Positions 24,046 through 33,019 of a stretch of 64,000 nt of DNA are shown piece after piece. A program made the translations under genes and the position numbers. The stretch covers positions 1-64,000 of the forward strand of contig VBIW01000052.1 of assembly GCA_005880915.1 (NCBI GenBank), given 5' to 3'. The notes under the pieces were generated by a model, which ran no database searches, was not told where the DNA came from, and saw nothing but the letters and a program-made list of their open reading frames with translations. The DNA comes from Chloroflexota bacterium. GTDB lineage: Bacteria > Chloroflexota > Dormibacteria > Dormibacterales > Dormibacteraceae. Positions within the stretch are counted from its first letter, which is position 1. Every line of letters starts with the position of its first letter.

Positions 24046-25185
24046 ATGGACTTTGAATTCAACGCTGAGCAGGTCGCGATAAGGGACACGATCCGGGAGC
24101 TGGTCCAGGACCGTGTCGCGCCGCGCGCCGCTGAGATCGACCAGACCGCTGAGTATCCGAAGGACATCGAGAAGCTGTTTGCCGAGAACGGCATCCTCGG
24201 CATTCCATTCCCGGAGGAGTACGGCGGGATCTCCGGCTCGAGTGTCACGATCTGCATGGGCATCGAGGAGATCGCCAAGGCGTGCGCGAGCTCGTCGCTC
24301 ATCCTTGCGGTGCAGGCGCTGGGCTCATACCCGATCCTCGTCGCAGGGACTGAGGAGCAGAAAAAGAGGCTCTGTCCACCGCTTGCCGCGGGTGAGAAGG
24401 TGGCCGCCTACGCGCTCTCTGAGCCGGGCAGCGGGTCCGACGCGGGCGCGATGGCGACGCGGGCGAAGAAGTACGGCGACGAGTATGTGCTCAACGGAAC
24501 CAAGCAGTTCATCACTCATGGCAGCATCGCGGGGACGCTCGTCGTTTTCGCGCAGACGAACGCGAGCGACGATCATCGCGGGATCGCAGCCTTCGTCCTC
24601 GAGCGGGAGACAAGCCCGTGGAAGGTGGAAAAGCTCGAGCACAAGCTCGGCATCCGCGGCTCGCCTACGGCGCAGATCGTCCTCGAGGACGTCAAGGTCC
24701 CGGCCGCCAACCGGCTCGGTGACGAAGGCGCCGGCTTCAAGCTCGCCCTCGCCGTGCTCGACCGATCCCGACCCGGAATTGGCGCCCAGGCCCTCGGCAT
24801 CGCTGAGGGTGCCTTCGCGTACGCGCTCAACTACGTCAAAGAGCGACAGCAGTTCGGCCAGGCGATCGCGAGCTTCCAGGGCATCCAGTTCATGCTTGCC
24901 GACATCGCCACCCAGATCGAGGCGGCGCGCCACCTTGTGTTCCAGGCCGCCACCAAGGTTGACAACAAAGCCCCCGACCTCACGAAGATCGCTGCCATGG
25001 CCAAGCTATTTGCCTCGGATATGGCGATGCGCGTGACCACCGACTGCGTACAGCTGCTCGGGGGGTACGGGTACATCAGCGACTACCCTGTGGAAAGGAT
25101 GATGCGAGACGCCAAGATCACCCAGATCTACGAGGGCACGAACCAGATCCAGCGAGTGGTGATAGCCCGGGCGCTCCTTCGTTGA
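24046..25185 (+). CDS. Acyl-CoA dehydrogenase
   Basis: A 379-residue acyl-CoA dehydrogenase, the third in the cluster. It has YALSEPGSGSDAGAMATRA, FITHGSIAGTLVVFAQT, LLGGYGYISDYPVERMMRD and the catalytic IYEGTNQIQRVVIARALL (Glu in YEG). The start ATG at 24046 is backed by MDFEFNAEQVAIRDTIREL. It overlaps the next gene as TTGA. The pattern is close to short-chain/isobutyryl-type enzymes, which would suit the branched acyl-CoA theme, but this is inference. Confidence 0.92.
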   Translation: MDFEFNAEQVAIRDTIRELVQDRVAPRAAEIDQTAEYPKDIEKLFAENGILGIPFPEEYGGISGSSVTICMGIEEIAKACASSSLILAVQALGSYPILVAGTEEQKKRLCPPLAAGEKVAAYALSEPGSGSDAGAMATRAKKYGDEYVLNGTKQFITHGSIAGTLVVFAQTNASDDHRGIAAFVLERETSPWKVEKLEHKLGIRGSPTAQIVLEDVKVPAANRLGDEGAGFKLALAVLDRSRPGIGAQALGIAEGAFAYALNYVKERQQFGQAIASFQGIQFMLADIATQIEAARHLVFQAATKVDNKAPDLTKIAAMAKLFASDMAMRVTTDCVQLLGGYGYISDYPVERMMRDAKITQIYEGTNQIQRVVIARALLR

Positions 25186-25658
25186 GCGCTGAGCCGGAGA
25201 GGCCGGCCCCACCACCACCGCCTCCGCCGCCGCCTCCGCCCGTGCCGCCGCAGGCGATTCCGCCCTACTACGGTCGGCCGGCCTATCCTGCGCCAGCCGC
25301 GCCGGCGGGTCGCACCGAGGGCCGCGTGCTGGCCTCGCTTGGTTTATCGCTGCTCGGGCTGCTGCTCGGGCTCACCGGCCTCCTGATCGGCGGTTTCGGG
25401 TACCTCGCCGCATCGGGGAGCGGCCTCGTGCTCGCTTTCTGGCTGGGTGTGCCGGCCTTGGTCCTGGGTCCCCTCGCCTACTTCCTGGGTAGATCGGGGA
25501 TATCGCGGATAACCGAATCGAAGGGCGCCCTGGGGGGTCGCGGGATCGCAGTCGCCGGTTGGGTGCTCGGCGTCGTGGCCATGGCGGTTGGCGCGGTGGT
25601 CACCCTGATCTGGCTCGTCCTGCTGCTCGTGGCCAACTTCGGCCCGCCTCCCGCGTAA
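25182..25658 (+). CDS. Proline-rich DUF4190-type membrane protein
   Basis: A 158-residue protein with a proline-rich N-terminal tail (residues about 8-40, including a run of 12 prolines), then hydrophobic segments (about 50-75, 80-105, 125-152). GRSGISRITESKGALGGRGIAVAGWVLG is the DUF4190 pattern. Function is unknown. TTG at 25182 overlaps the dehydrogenase stop (TTGA). Related proteins are encoded at 26336 and 31338, and the RDD protein at 31852 has a similar tail. Confidence 0.75.
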   Translation: MSAEPERPAPPPPPPPPPPPVPPQAIPPYYGRPAYPAPAAPAGRTEGRVLASLGLSLLGLLLGLTGLLIGGFGYLAASGSGLVLAFWLGVPALVLGPLAYFLGRSGISRITESKGALGGRGIAVAGWVLGVVAMAVGAVVTLIWLVLLLVANFGPPPA

Positions 25659-25664
25659 TCAGGC

Positions 25665-26324
25665 ATGGAGCGCATCGGCGACGCGTTCGTCTGGCCGTTC
25701 CGGGACCCGGATTGGCTGAGCAAGGTGGTGATCATGGGCCTCATCCTGTTGATCCCGATCGTCGGCGCGATCGACGGGCTCGGCTGGATGCTCGTGACCA
25801 TCGACCGCCTCCGCGCGGGCGAGGAAAAGCTTCCGCCCGCCAACTTCGACTACCTCGGGCGTGGCGTCCTCCTCTTCGTCGTGTTCCTGGTGTACTACCT
25901 GGGGCTGGCGCTGGTCGCGGCGCTTCTCTTTGTGCCCGCGGTCGTGGCGCTTGGTATCCAGGGCAACGGTTCGGGCAACGCGTTGCTCATCCTTGTCGGG
26001 TTCGCCTTGCTGGCGCTTGCGTTTGCAGTCACCGTGCTTGGGGTGCTCGCGATCGTCTTCGCGACCCCGGCAATTGTCCTGGCCACCGACCGAGGTGGTG
26101 TCGCCGCGGGCCTTGACGTGGGCGGTGTCGCGCTCAATGCGCGCAAGACTCCGATCAACACCCTGATTGCGGGCCTTATGCTGATCGCCGCGCACTTCAT
26201 CGGTCAGCTCGGCAGCTATGCGTGCTTCATCGGCGTCGTCGTCACCGTTCCCTACTCGTTAGCGATGCAAGCCTGGATCATCCGGAGCTATGAGCTCGGC
26301 TCCGCCCCACCAGCCAAGACCTAA
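25665..26324 (+). CDS. DUF4013 family membrane protein
   Basis: A 219-residue multi-pass membrane protein starting at ATG 25665. It opens MERIGDAFVWPFRDPDWLSKVVIMGLI, the typical DUF4013 entry, and has about five hydrophobic helices with short polar loops. Function is unknown. It lies between two DUF4190-type genes and is followed by a strong Shine-Dalgarno at its stop codon, so the three form one unit. Confidence 0.8.
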   Translation: MERIGDAFVWPFRDPDWLSKVVIMGLILLIPIVGAIDGLGWMLVTIDRLRAGEEKLPPANFDYLGRGVLLFVVFLVYYLGLALVAALLFVPAVVALGIQGNGSGNALLILVGFALLALAFAVTVLGVLAIVFATPAIVLATDRGGVAAGLDVGGVALNARKTPINTLIAGLMLIAAHFIGQLGSYACFIGVVVTVPYSLAMQAWIIRSYELGSAPPAKT

Positions 26325-26329
26325 GGAGG
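26323..26329 (+). promoter_or_regulatory. Strong Shine-Dalgarno AAGGAGG
   Basis: AAGGAGG overlaps the stop codon of the DUF4013 gene and lies six bases before the ATG at 26336. It is one of two consensus sites in the window. Confidence 0.7.
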
Positions 26330-26335
26330 AAACGA

Positions 26336-26848
26336 ATGTCGGACTTGCCGCCGCCGCCACCGCCCAGCGGAAGCAGTGAGCCCCCTCCGCCTCCTCCACC
26401 ACCGCCGCCGGGCGGAGGCTTCAACCCGCCGCCACCGCCACCGGGCGGAGGCTATGTCCCGCCGCCGCCACCCGGCGGTGGTTTCTCACCGCCGCCACCG
26501 CCTGGAGGTGGCTATGTGCCGCCACCACCGGGTGGCTACGCGCCGGCTGCCGTGGGATACGCGGGACAGCGGACCGACGGGCTCGCCATCGCGTCGCTGG
26601 TCATCGGCATCGTTTCGATCGTCTGCTCGATCGTGTGCCTCGGTATCGTCCTGGGGCCGACGGCGGCGATCATGGGATTCATCTCCCGGCAGCGAATCTC
26701 GACCAGCGGAGGGGCGCTCGGCGGTGGGACCCTGGCTCTTGTCGGGCTGATCCTCGGCATAGTCGGGTTCGTCGCGGGCGTGGCCGCCTTCTTCCTGTAC
26801 GTCTACGCGGGCACGCTGAGCAACTCGTTCGCCTCGCCGTCGCCGTAA
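26336..26848 (+). CDS. Proline/glycine-repeat DUF4190-type membrane protein
   Basis: 170 residues. The N-terminal 75 are low-complexity proline runs broken by GGGF/GGGY (PPPPPGGGY-type units repeated about five times), then DUF4190 with two helices (about 80-110 and 130-158) and GFISRQRISTSGGALGGGTLALVGLILG between them. The tail is probably disordered, and the repeated Tyr/Phe-Gly units resemble those of phase-separating or scaffold proteins, but function is unknown. A strong Shine-Dalgarno supports the ATG. Confidence 0.75.
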   Translation: MSDLPPPPPPSGSSEPPPPPPPPPPGGGFNPPPPPPGGGYVPPPPPGGGFSPPPPPGGGYVPPPPGGYAPAAVGYAGQRTDGLAIASLVIGIVSIVCSIVCLGIVLGPTAAIMGFISRQRISTSGGALGGGTLALVGLILGIVGFVAGVAAFFLYVYAGTLSNSFASPSP

Positions 26849-26872
26849 CCCTAAATTCCCAGACTCCGTTGT

Positions 26873-26878
26873 TAAAAT
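26873..26878 (+). promoter_or_regulatory. TAAAAT -10-like box before the LCP gene
   Basis: TAAAAT lies ten bases before the ATG at 26889 and four before a GTG at 26883. The spacing favours the ATG as start of a leaderless message. Confidence 0.45.
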
Positions 26879-26888
26879 CCCGGTGCTC

Positions 26889-28346
26889 ATGTTTCGGGCC
26901 AGGCCAAAGAGGGCCAGGCGATCCCGCTACCGCGTCTTCTACCGCCTGACCAGGTCGGTCCCTGCGGCGATCGCGGGCGTCCTGCTGCTAGCCGTGATCG
27001 TCGGCGCCACACTCACCTACAAGCGCTTCGACGATTTCGTCGCGGCTACGACGGGCCATCACATCAACCCGATCGGCGAGGTGGTGCAAGCGGTCGAGCC
27101 GGCGCAGGGCACCATCGCTTACAAGCTCAAGCACGGCCAGGCGGTCAACATCCTCCTGCTCGGCATGGGCGGTGAGCAGAACGACGCACCCTACCTGACC
27201 GACTCGATCATGGCCGTGTCGATCGACCCGACGACCAACCGGGTCATGATGGCCTCGATTCCGCGCGACCTCACCGTGCCCATGAACCTGCAGTCCAACT
27301 CGCAGCGGATCTGGACGCAGAAGATCAACGCGGCGTACGAGGTGCCGTACACAAACATCATCTGCTGCGTCGCATCCCAGTACACCGGCGCCAACGGTGG
27401 GGGCTACGCCGCGGAACACGAAGTGAGCAAGGTCACGGGCCTGACTTTCGACCGCTACATCGCAGTCGACTTCACCGCCTTTCGCGACATGGTCAACGCC
27501 CTTGGCGGTGTCGACGTATGCCTCGGCACCCCCCTCGACGATTACGAATACCCCAACTACAACAACGGATTCATCCGTGGCGGCATCCACTTCCGGGCCG
27601 GCTGCCAGCATCTCGATGGCGAGCTGGCGCTGCGGCTGGCGCGCTCACGGCACGCGGTCCAGCCGCAGCAGTCGTCCGACTTCGGTCGGGCGAAGCGGCA
27701 GCAGGACATCATGCAGGCGATCAAGAAAAAGGCGACCACGGTCAACGGCTTTTCGAAGGCTCCGCAACTCCTCGACGCGCTGCAGAAGAACATCCACACC
27801 GACATGTCCCTCTCGGACATGAAGGCGATCTACGACTGGGGCAAGAACCTGCCCGACAGCTCGATCATCCGGCTCGCGATCACGGCGCCCTCGGGCGCGG
27901 CGGATGGCAACCTGCTCGACTACGGGGACTGCGGCCTCGGTCCAAACACCTCGCAGCTCTGCGCCGACGACCCGACGTTCGGGATGATCCACCGCTATCT
28001 CGGTTCGATCTTCATCGACCAGGGGACGCTAGGGGAGAAAGCGCCGGTCCAGATCGCCAACGGTACGAACAACTTCGCCGGCCTGGATGGCCGCGTCACC
28101 ACGATGCTCGACCCAACCGGCCTGCAGCTGGCCGACCCCGTCGGTCACCGGCCGTCGTCGCAGACTCAGATCCTCGACTACTCGGGCGGCAAGTTCCCGC
28201 TGACGACGAAGTGGTTGCAGAACTTCTTCGGCGGCAGCGTCGTGGCTGCCACCCCGAGCAACCCGGCACCGTCGCCAGGCCAGCAGACATACGGGATCGT
28301 CGTGGTGCTTGGACACGACTTCGCCCTACGCTGGTTGGGCGAGTAA
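26889..28346 (+). CDS. LytR-CpsA-Psr (LCP) family cell wall polymer ligase
   Basis: About 485 residues. A basic N-terminus and one transmembrane helix (about residues 25-50) place the LCP domain outside the membrane. NILLLGMGG, DSIMAVSIDPTTNRVMMASIPRDL and the Arg-rich LARSRHAVQPQQSSDFGRAKRQQ are LCP hallmarks for binding polyprenyl phosphate. The C-terminus (from about 330) carries a variable LytR_C-like region with GTNNFAGLDGRVTTML. LCP enzymes attach glycopolymers to peptidoglycan or other acceptors. I prefer ATG 26889 over GTG 26883 because of promoter spacing. Confidence 0.9.
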   Translation: MFRARPKRARRSRYRVFYRLTRSVPAAIAGVLLLAVIVGATLTYKRFDDFVAATTGHHINPIGEVVQAVEPAQGTIAYKLKHGQAVNILLLGMGGEQNDAPYLTDSIMAVSIDPTTNRVMMASIPRDLTVPMNLQSNSQRIWTQKINAAYEVPYTNIICCVASQYTGANGGGYAAEHEVSKVTGLTFDRYIAVDFTAFRDMVNALGGVDVCLGTPLDDYEYPNYNNGFIRGGIHFRAGCQHLDGELALRLARSRHAVQPQQSSDFGRAKRQQDIMQAIKKKATTVNGFSKAPQLLDALQKNIHTDMSLSDMKAIYDWGKNLPDSSIIRLAITAPSGAADGNLLDYGDCGLGPNTSQLCADDPTFGMIHRYLGSIFIDQGTLGEKAPVQIANGTNNFAGLDGRVTTMLDPTGLQLADPVGHRPSSQTQILDYSGGKFPLTTKWLQNFFGGSVVAATPSNPAPSPGQQTYGIVVVLGHDFALRWLGE

Positions 28347-29286
28347 GGACCTGACCGACCCAGAGCTAGCGAAGAGTTTCCGATCCGGCGACGTGCGCGC
28401 CCTGGCCAGGGCGATCAGTCTGGTCGAGCGCCGCGACCCAACCGTAAGGTCGCTCGAGGAGTCGTTGCGCGATTCCCATCGCGCGCCGGACGTCGTCGGG
28501 TTCACCGGAGCGCCGGGCACCGGCAAGTCGACACTGGTGGATGCGATCGTCTCCCTCCTGCGCTCGGAGGAGCAGTCCGTCGCGGTCCTGGCGACCGACC
28601 CCAACTCACCTTTCACCGGCGGCGCCATCCTCGGCGATCGCATCCGGATGCAGCGCCACGCGCTCGATCCGAAGGTGTTCATCCGAAGCATGGGCGCGCG
28701 CGGCCACCTCGGCGGCCTGTCGCTGGCAACCCGGGAGGCGATCCGTCTGCTCGGCGCCTTCGGGTTCGACCAGGTGATACTGGAAACCGTTGGCGTCGGT
28801 CAGTCCGAGCTCGAGGTAGCTGCGGTGGCCGACACCACGGTCGTCGTGCTGACTCCGAACCTCGGCGACAGCGTGCAGATGATCAAGGCCGGAATCCTAG
28901 AGATCGCCGATGTCTTCGCCGTCAACAAGGCGGACATCGACGGCCACGGCCGCGTCGTGGCCGAGCTGCGGACGATGCTCAACATGGGCCCCAAGGCTGA
29001 CTGGAAGCCGCCCATCGTCCCCACGGTCGCAACCCGCCGCGAGGGCGTCGAGAAGCTGTGGGAGGCGGTTCTTGCACATCGTCGCCACCTCGAGGCAAGC
29101 GGGCGAGCGGCGGAGCTGGCCCGGAGGCGGCTTAGGGACGAAACGGCGGAGGTGGCGGCCGAGCTGGCTCGGGAGCGGGCCCGCCGGGCTCTGGAAGAGG
29201 ACCAGGGCCTCGCCGAACGTTTGGTGAAGGACGGCACGCCATATCGAACCGCGGAGGAGATCCTGCGCACGCGAACCGATAATTGA
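28309..29286 (+). CDS. meaB: MeaB/ArgK-type GTPase, B12 mutase chaperone
   Basis: A 325-residue P-loop GTPase ([12 protein letters not shown], about residues 65-76) with the family segments [36 protein letters not shown] and ETVGVGQSE, and NKAD for guanine recognition. MeaB proteins load and protect adenosylcobalamin in acyl-CoA mutases. It lies directly before a mutase subunit gene (TTGA overlap). The only in-frame start is TTG 28309 within the LCP gene end, so it overlaps that gene by 38 bases. Confidence 0.92.
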   Translation: MDTTSPYAGWASKDLTDPELAKSFRSGDVRALARAISLVERRDPTVRSLEESLRDSHRAPDVVGFTGAPGTGKSTLVDAIVSLLRSEEQSVAVLATDPNSPFTGGAILGDRIRMQRHALDPKVFIRSMGARGHLGGLSLATREAIRLLGAFGFDQVILETVGVGQSELEVAAVADTTVVVLTPNLGDSVQMIKAGILEIADVFAVNKADIDGHGRVVAELRTMLNMGPKADWKPPIVPTVATRREGVEKLWEAVLAHRRHLEASGRAAELARRRLRDETAEVAAELARERARRALEEDQGLAERLVKDGTPYRTAEEILRTRTDN

Positions 29287-30935
29287 GTGAATTGAAAGTC
29301 AGGGCACGCGACTCAAAACAGGCGTGGCGGGAGGAGTTCGAGTCGAGCGCTGTCCGAGAGGACGGCATCGAGACCTCGACCATCTCGGGCGTCCCTCTTC
29401 AGCCGCTCTACACCTCGGAAGACCGGCCGAAGGCCGCCGAGGAGTTCCCTGGCCAGTTCCCGTACACGCGCGGCATCCATCCGAGCGGCTATCGCGGCCG
29501 CCTGTGGACGATGCGCCAGTTCAGCGGTTTCGCGACCGCCGAGGAGACCAACCGGCGCTACAAGTACCTCCTGGCCAATGGGCAGACCGGGCTCTCGGTC
29601 GCCTTCGACATGCCGACGCTGATGGGCCAGGACTCCGACGCTCCCACGAGTCGTGGCGAGGTCGGGCACTGCGGGGTTGCCATCGACTCGCTGGCCGACA
29701 TGGAGACACTTTTCGACGGCATTCCCCTGGGCGAGATCACCACGTCGATGACGATCAACTCGCCGGCCGCGATCCTGCTGTGCATGTACATCGCGGTAGC
29801 CGAGAAGCAGGGCGTGCCCGCGTCAAAGCTTGGCGGGACGCTGCAGAACGACATCCTCAAAGAGTTCATCGCGCAGAAGGAGTTCATCTTTCCACCGGCG
29901 CCTTCGATGCGGCTCGTCGTCGATTCAATCGAGTACTGCGCGCGAGAGGTGCCGAAGTGGAACACGATCTCGATCTCCGGCTACCACATCCGGGAGGCGG
30001 GCTCGACGGCCGCGCAGGAGCTGGCGTTCACGCTGGCGGATGGAATGGCCTACGTCGACGCATGCCTCGAGCGGGGCATGCACATCGACGACTTCGCGTC
30101 GCGACTGTCGTTCTTCTTCGACGCGCACATCGACTTCTTCGAGGAAATCGCCAAGTTTCGCGCCGCGCGCCGGATATGGGCGCGGTGGATGCGAGAGCGC
30201 TACGGCGCGCAGCAGGAAAGATCCTGGAAGCTGCGGTTCCACACTCAGACCGCGGGCGTCTCGTTGACTGCCCAGCAGCCCGAGCTCAACATCGCGCGGA
30301 CCGCGATCGAGGCGCTGGCTGCGGTGCTCGGCGGCACGCAGTCGCTGCACACGAATGCGATGGACGAGGTCCTGGCGCTGCCCACCGACAAGGCAGCGCG
30401 CCTCGCGTTGCGCACGCAGCAGCTCCTGGCTTACGAGACGGGCGTCGCCAACACGATCGATCCGCTGGGCGGCAGCTACTTCATCGAGGCCCTGACCGAC
30501 GAGATGGAGCGGCAGGCCGAGGCGTACTTCAAGCGCATCGATGAGATCGGCGGCGTGATCCCGGCAATCGAAGCGGGATTTTTCCAGAAGGAGATCGCGG
30601 ACGCGGCCTTCCGCTACCAGCAGGAGCTGGAGCAAAAGCGGCGCCTCGTGGTCGGCGTCAACGAGTTCACCGTCGACGACGAGCCGCCGATCGACATCCT
30701 GCGCATCGACCCGGCGCTGGAAAGCCAGCAAGCGGCGCGACTGCGAAACGTGCGCGCCAAGCGTGACCAGGCGAGATGCACCAACGCCCTCAACAGTTTG
30801 CGCAAGGCCGCCGCGGGCACGGACAACCTGATGCCCTACATTCTTGACGCGGTTCGCGCGTACGCGACTGAGGGCGAGATCATGCACGCGATGATCGAGG
30901 TGTTCGGCACCTACACCGAAACGGCGGTGGTGTGA
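29283..30935 (+). CDS. icmA: Isobutyryl-CoA mutase-type large subunit (Phe80/Gln198)
   Basis: The 550-residue TIM-barrel subunit of a B12-dependent acyl-CoA mutase. Phe80 (RQFSGF), Gln198 (EFIAQKEF) and His235 (SISGYH) fall exactly at the positions that mark isobutyryl-CoA mutase; methylmalonyl-CoA mutases have Tyr and Arg instead. It would interconvert isobutyryl-CoA and n-butyryl-CoA, linking valine-type branched chains to straight-chain beta-oxidation. Pivalyl-CoA-type activity is an alternative. It is followed by its B12 subunit and preceded by meaB. The start TTG at 29283 overlaps the previous stop. Confidence 0.88.
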   Translation: MSELKVRARDSKQAWREEFESSAVREDGIETSTISGVPLQPLYTSEDRPKAAEEFPGQFPYTRGIHPSGYRGRLWTMRQFSGFATAEETNRRYKYLLANGQTGLSVAFDMPTLMGQDSDAPTSRGEVGHCGVAIDSLADMETLFDGIPLGEITTSMTINSPAAILLCMYIAVAEKQGVPASKLGGTLQNDILKEFIAQKEFIFPPAPSMRLVVDSIEYCAREVPKWNTISISGYHIREAGSTAAQELAFTLADGMAYVDACLERGMHIDDFASRLSFFFDAHIDFFEEIAKFRAARRIWARWMRERYGAQQERSWKLRFHTQTAGVSLTAQQPELNIARTAIEALAAVLGGTQSLHTNAMDEVLALPTDKAARLALRTQQLLAYETGVANTIDPLGGSYFIEALTDEMERQAEAYFKRIDEIGGVIPAIEAGFFQKEIADAAFRYQQELEQKRRLVVGVNEFTVDDEPPIDILRIDPALESQQAARLRNVRAKRDQARCTNALNSLRKAAAGTDNLMPYILDAVRAYATEGEIMHAMIEVFGTYTETAVV

Positions 30936-31345
30936 TGCCGACGGCTGTGAGGCCTGTCCGCATCGTCGTCGCCAAGGTTGGTCTCGATGGACACGATCGC
31001 GGTGTCAAGGTCGTCGCGCGTGCGCTGCGCGACGCGGGTTACGAGGTGATCTACACCGGCCTCCGCCAGACGCCTGAGATGGTGGTCGACGCGGCGCTGC
31101 AGGAAGACGCGCAGGTGATCGGGCTCTCGATTCATTCGGGGGCGCACATGACGCTCTTTCCCGCGGTCGTGGAAGAGTTGAAGCGGCGGAAGGCGACCGA
31201 CATCGTCGTCTTCGGCGGCGGCATCATCCCTGACGACGACATCGCGGCGCTGAAGAAGCGTGGGGTGGAGGCGATCTTCACACCCGGCACGCCGCTCCAG
31301 GAAATCGTCGACTGGCTGCGCAAACGGTTTCCATCGGATGAGTGA
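30932..31345 (+). CDS. icmB: B12-binding small subunit of acyl-CoA mutase
   Basis: A 137-residue cobalamin-binding subunit: [20 protein letters not shown] contains the D-x-H-x-x-G motif whose His is the lower axial ligand, followed by [12 protein letters not shown] and [11 protein letters not shown]. It pairs with the mutase subunit directly upstream (GTGA overlap, with an ATG at 30935 as alternative). It is the only B12 subunit in the window, so it may also serve the methylmalonyl-CoA mutase subunit at 12909. Confidence 0.92.
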   Translation: MMPTAVRPVRIVVAKVGLDGHDRGVKVVARALRDAGYEVIYTGLRQTPEMVVDAALQEDAQVIGLSIHSGAHMTLFPAVVEELKRRKATDIVVFGGGIIPDDDIAALKKRGVEAIFTPGTPLQEIVDWLRKRFPSDE

Positions 31346-31769
31346 GCCGCCGGGCGGGAACCTTCCGCCGCCTGGCAGCCCTCCGCCCCCGCCACAGCAG
31401 TACCAGCCGGTTTACGGCCAGCCGTCGCCCTTCGGGTCGCCATACGGAGGTATCCCGGACGCGTCGGGCGCAAGGCCCGCGATGGTGCTCGGCATCATCT
31501 CCATCTGTGCGCTGCCGTTGGCGTGCTGCTGCGGACTCGGCGAGGTGATCGTGATCCCGCTCGGCATCGTGGCGGTGGTCCTCGGCTTCATGGCCAGGAA
31601 CCGGGTGGCGGCCAGCCAGGGCACGCTGGGGGGTGGCAGCAAAGCGCTGGCCGGAATCGTCACCGGCGCGACAGCAGCCGCGATCGGAATCATGCTGGTC
31701 ATCGCGATATTCGTGTTTGGCTTCGTCTCGCCGAGCATCCTGAACGCGATCCCGACCCCCTCGGGGTAA
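31338..31769 (+). CDS. Proline-rich DUF4190-type membrane protein
   Basis: A 143-residue protein starting at ATG 31338, overlapping the end of the B12 subunit gene by eight bases. A Pro/Gly/Gln/Tyr-rich tail (residues 1-45) is followed by a DUF4190-like pair of hydrophobic segments with [28 protein letters not shown] between them. It is similar to the proteins at 25182 and 26336. Function is unknown; the link to the mutase operon is positional only. Confidence 0.75.
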   Translation: MSEPPGGNLPPPGSPPPPPQQYQPVYGQPSPFGSPYGGIPDASGARPAMVLGIISICALPLACCCGLGEVIVIPLGIVAVVLGFMARNRVAASQGTLGGGSKALAGIVTGATAAAIGIMLVIAIFVFGFVSPSILNAIPTPSG

Positions 31770-31773
31770 TTTC

Positions 31774-31836
31774 GCGCGTTAGGCGCCTAACGCGCCTCTG
31801 GACTCGGGGCGAGCCGCGCGTTTGGCGCCTAACGCG
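31774..31836. repeat. Two GGCGCC-centred palindromes between convergent genes
   Basis: 31774-31795 is a perfect 22-base palindrome (arm GCGCGTTAGGC). 31817-31836 is a 20-base near-palindrome with one mismatch (CGCGTTTGGC/GCCTAACGCG). Both share TTxGGCGCCTAACGCG and fill the gap between convergent ends at 31769 and 31852. This may be a tandem bidirectional terminator or a protein-binding pair; compare 21210-21223. Confidence 0.6.
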
Positions 31837-31851
31837 GGGATCAGCCGCTGG

Positions 31852-32316
31852 TTACCCCGCCGTGACGATCGTTCCTGCGACCTTGTCGTGCAGGGCCTGG
31901 CGCTGCGGGTCCCAGAACATCCACAGCCAGCCGATCGCCCCCAGGCAGCAGAATGCAACCTCGAGCCACCAGACAAGGCCGCGCAGCACGGCCATCCCGA
32001 CGCTTGGCCGATGGCCAGTGAGGTGGTCGCGGACGTGGAAGTTGAAAACCATCATGCCGATCGTCTGGCCGCGCGAGCTCCACATATAGCCGAAGTAGGC
32101 GAGCGCGACCGCCAGGTCGATCGCGCCGGCAGCAAGGTGGCCGCCTCGTGTAACTCCCTCCACCAGGCCGCCCAGGATGGCGAGGAGGACCAGGTCGATC
32201 AGCCCGCCGACCAGCCGCAAGCCGGGCTCGGCGAGATGTCCCCGCATTGCCATCGGACCGTCTCCCGGCGGCAGCTGCGGACTGCTCTGAGACGGCGGAG
32301 GAGGTGGGTTTTGCAA
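31852..32316 (-). CDS. RDD family membrane protein with proline-rich tail
   Basis: RDD proteins are small multi-pass membrane proteins, some implicated in ion or solute transport. The RDD core starts LAEPGLRLVGGLIDLVLLA, includes GYMWSSRGQTIGMMVFNFHV and ends DPQRQALHDKVAGTIVT. The frame is open upstream to 32439, overlapping the divergent L25 gene. The TTG at 32316 gives a natural Pro-rich N-terminus (LQNPPPPPSQSS) and clears that gene. An ATG at 32361 is possible but would overlap the L25 start codon. Confidence 0.82.
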   Translation of the reverse strand: MQNPPPPPSQSSPQLPPGDGPMAMRGHLAEPGLRLVGGLIDLVLLAILGGLVEGVTRGGHLAAGAIDLAVALAYFGYMWSSRGQTIGMMVFNFHVRDHLTGHRPSVGMAVLRGLVWWLEVAFCCLGAIGWLWMFWDPQRQALHDKVAGTIVTAG

Positions 32317-32324
32317 GCTTCGGG

Positions 32325-32330
32325 TATCAT
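32325..32330 (+). promoter_or_regulatory. Possible -10 box (TATCAT) for rplY
   Basis: TATCAT lies 29 bases before the ATG of rplY in the short divergent gap. No convincing -35 is seen. This would be a promoter with a short leader, unlike the leaderless arrangement elsewhere. Confidence 0.3.
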
Positions 32331-32359
32331 ATTTGGGCTCTCCAACCAGAGGCGCCACC

Positions 32360-33019
32360 ATGCAGTTGAAAGGACTTCCCAGGCAACCGGTCGGCAAGCG
32401 CTCGCGCCGCCTGCTGCGCGAGGGCAAGCTGCCCGCCATCGTCTACGGGCACAACACCGAGGCGACGCCGATCACGCTCGACCGGCTCGAGTTCCAGAAG
32501 GTCTTCCTCAAGTCGGGGCGAACGCAGCTGGTCGACCTCGCGATCGACGGCCGGACGGAAAAGGTGCTGGTTCGCGAGATCCAGACCCACCCGCGGCGGC
32601 TCGGCCCCATCCACGTCGACTTCTACCAGGTGAACCTGCAGGAGAAGATCGAGGTCGAGGTCCCGGTCCACCTCGTCGGTGAATCCGCGCCGGTGAAGCA
32701 GGGCGATGGTGATGTCCTGCAGCCGATGCACTCGGTCCGCGTCGAGTGCCTGCCCTCGGACATCCCGGAAGCGTTCGAGGTCGACATCACGCCGCTGACG
32801 GAGATCGAAGCCGAGCTTCGCGTCTCTGACCTGAAGGTGCCCACCGGGGTGACTGTCCTGGACGACCCGGAGGAGCTGATCGTCAAGATCGTCCACAAGC
32901 GCGAGCTCAAGGTCGAAGAGGAAGTTCCGGCTGCGGAGGCCGTGGTTCCCGCCGAGGGCGAAGGTGGCGCCGAGGGCGAGGCCGCTGCCGGCGAGGAAGC
33001 AGCCGAGACCGAGGAATGA
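32360..33019 (+). CDS. rplY: 50S ribosomal protein L25 (general stress protein CTC form)
   Basis: A 219-residue long-form L25/CTC protein that binds 5S rRNA. It begins MQLKGLPRQPVGKRSRRLLREGKLPAIVYG, the L25 N-domain, with HVDFYQVNLQEKIEVEVPVHLVG opening the C-terminal TL5 domain, and ends in a Glu/Ala-rich acidic tail (about residues 185-219). ATG at 32360 matches the family; nine codons are open upstream but are not family-like. It overlaps the MscS gene as ATGA. Confidence 0.93.
   Translation: MQLKGLPRQPVGKRSRRLLREGKLPAIVYGHNTEATPITLDRLEFQKVFLKSGRTQLVDLAIDGRTEKVLVREIQTHPRRLGPIHVDFYQVNLQEKIEVEVPVHLVGESAPVKQGDGDVLQPMHSVRVECLPSDIPEAFEVDITPLTEIEAELRVSDLKVPTGVTVLDDPEELIVKIVHKRELKVEEEVPAAEAVVPAEGEGGAEGEAAAGEEAAETEE

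Noticed and set aside
26400..26545. Short GC-rich repeats that could be taken for a tandem DNA repeat locus
   Set aside because: They encode the Pro-Pro-Gly-Gly-Tyr tail of a DUF4190-type protein; the period follows the codons.
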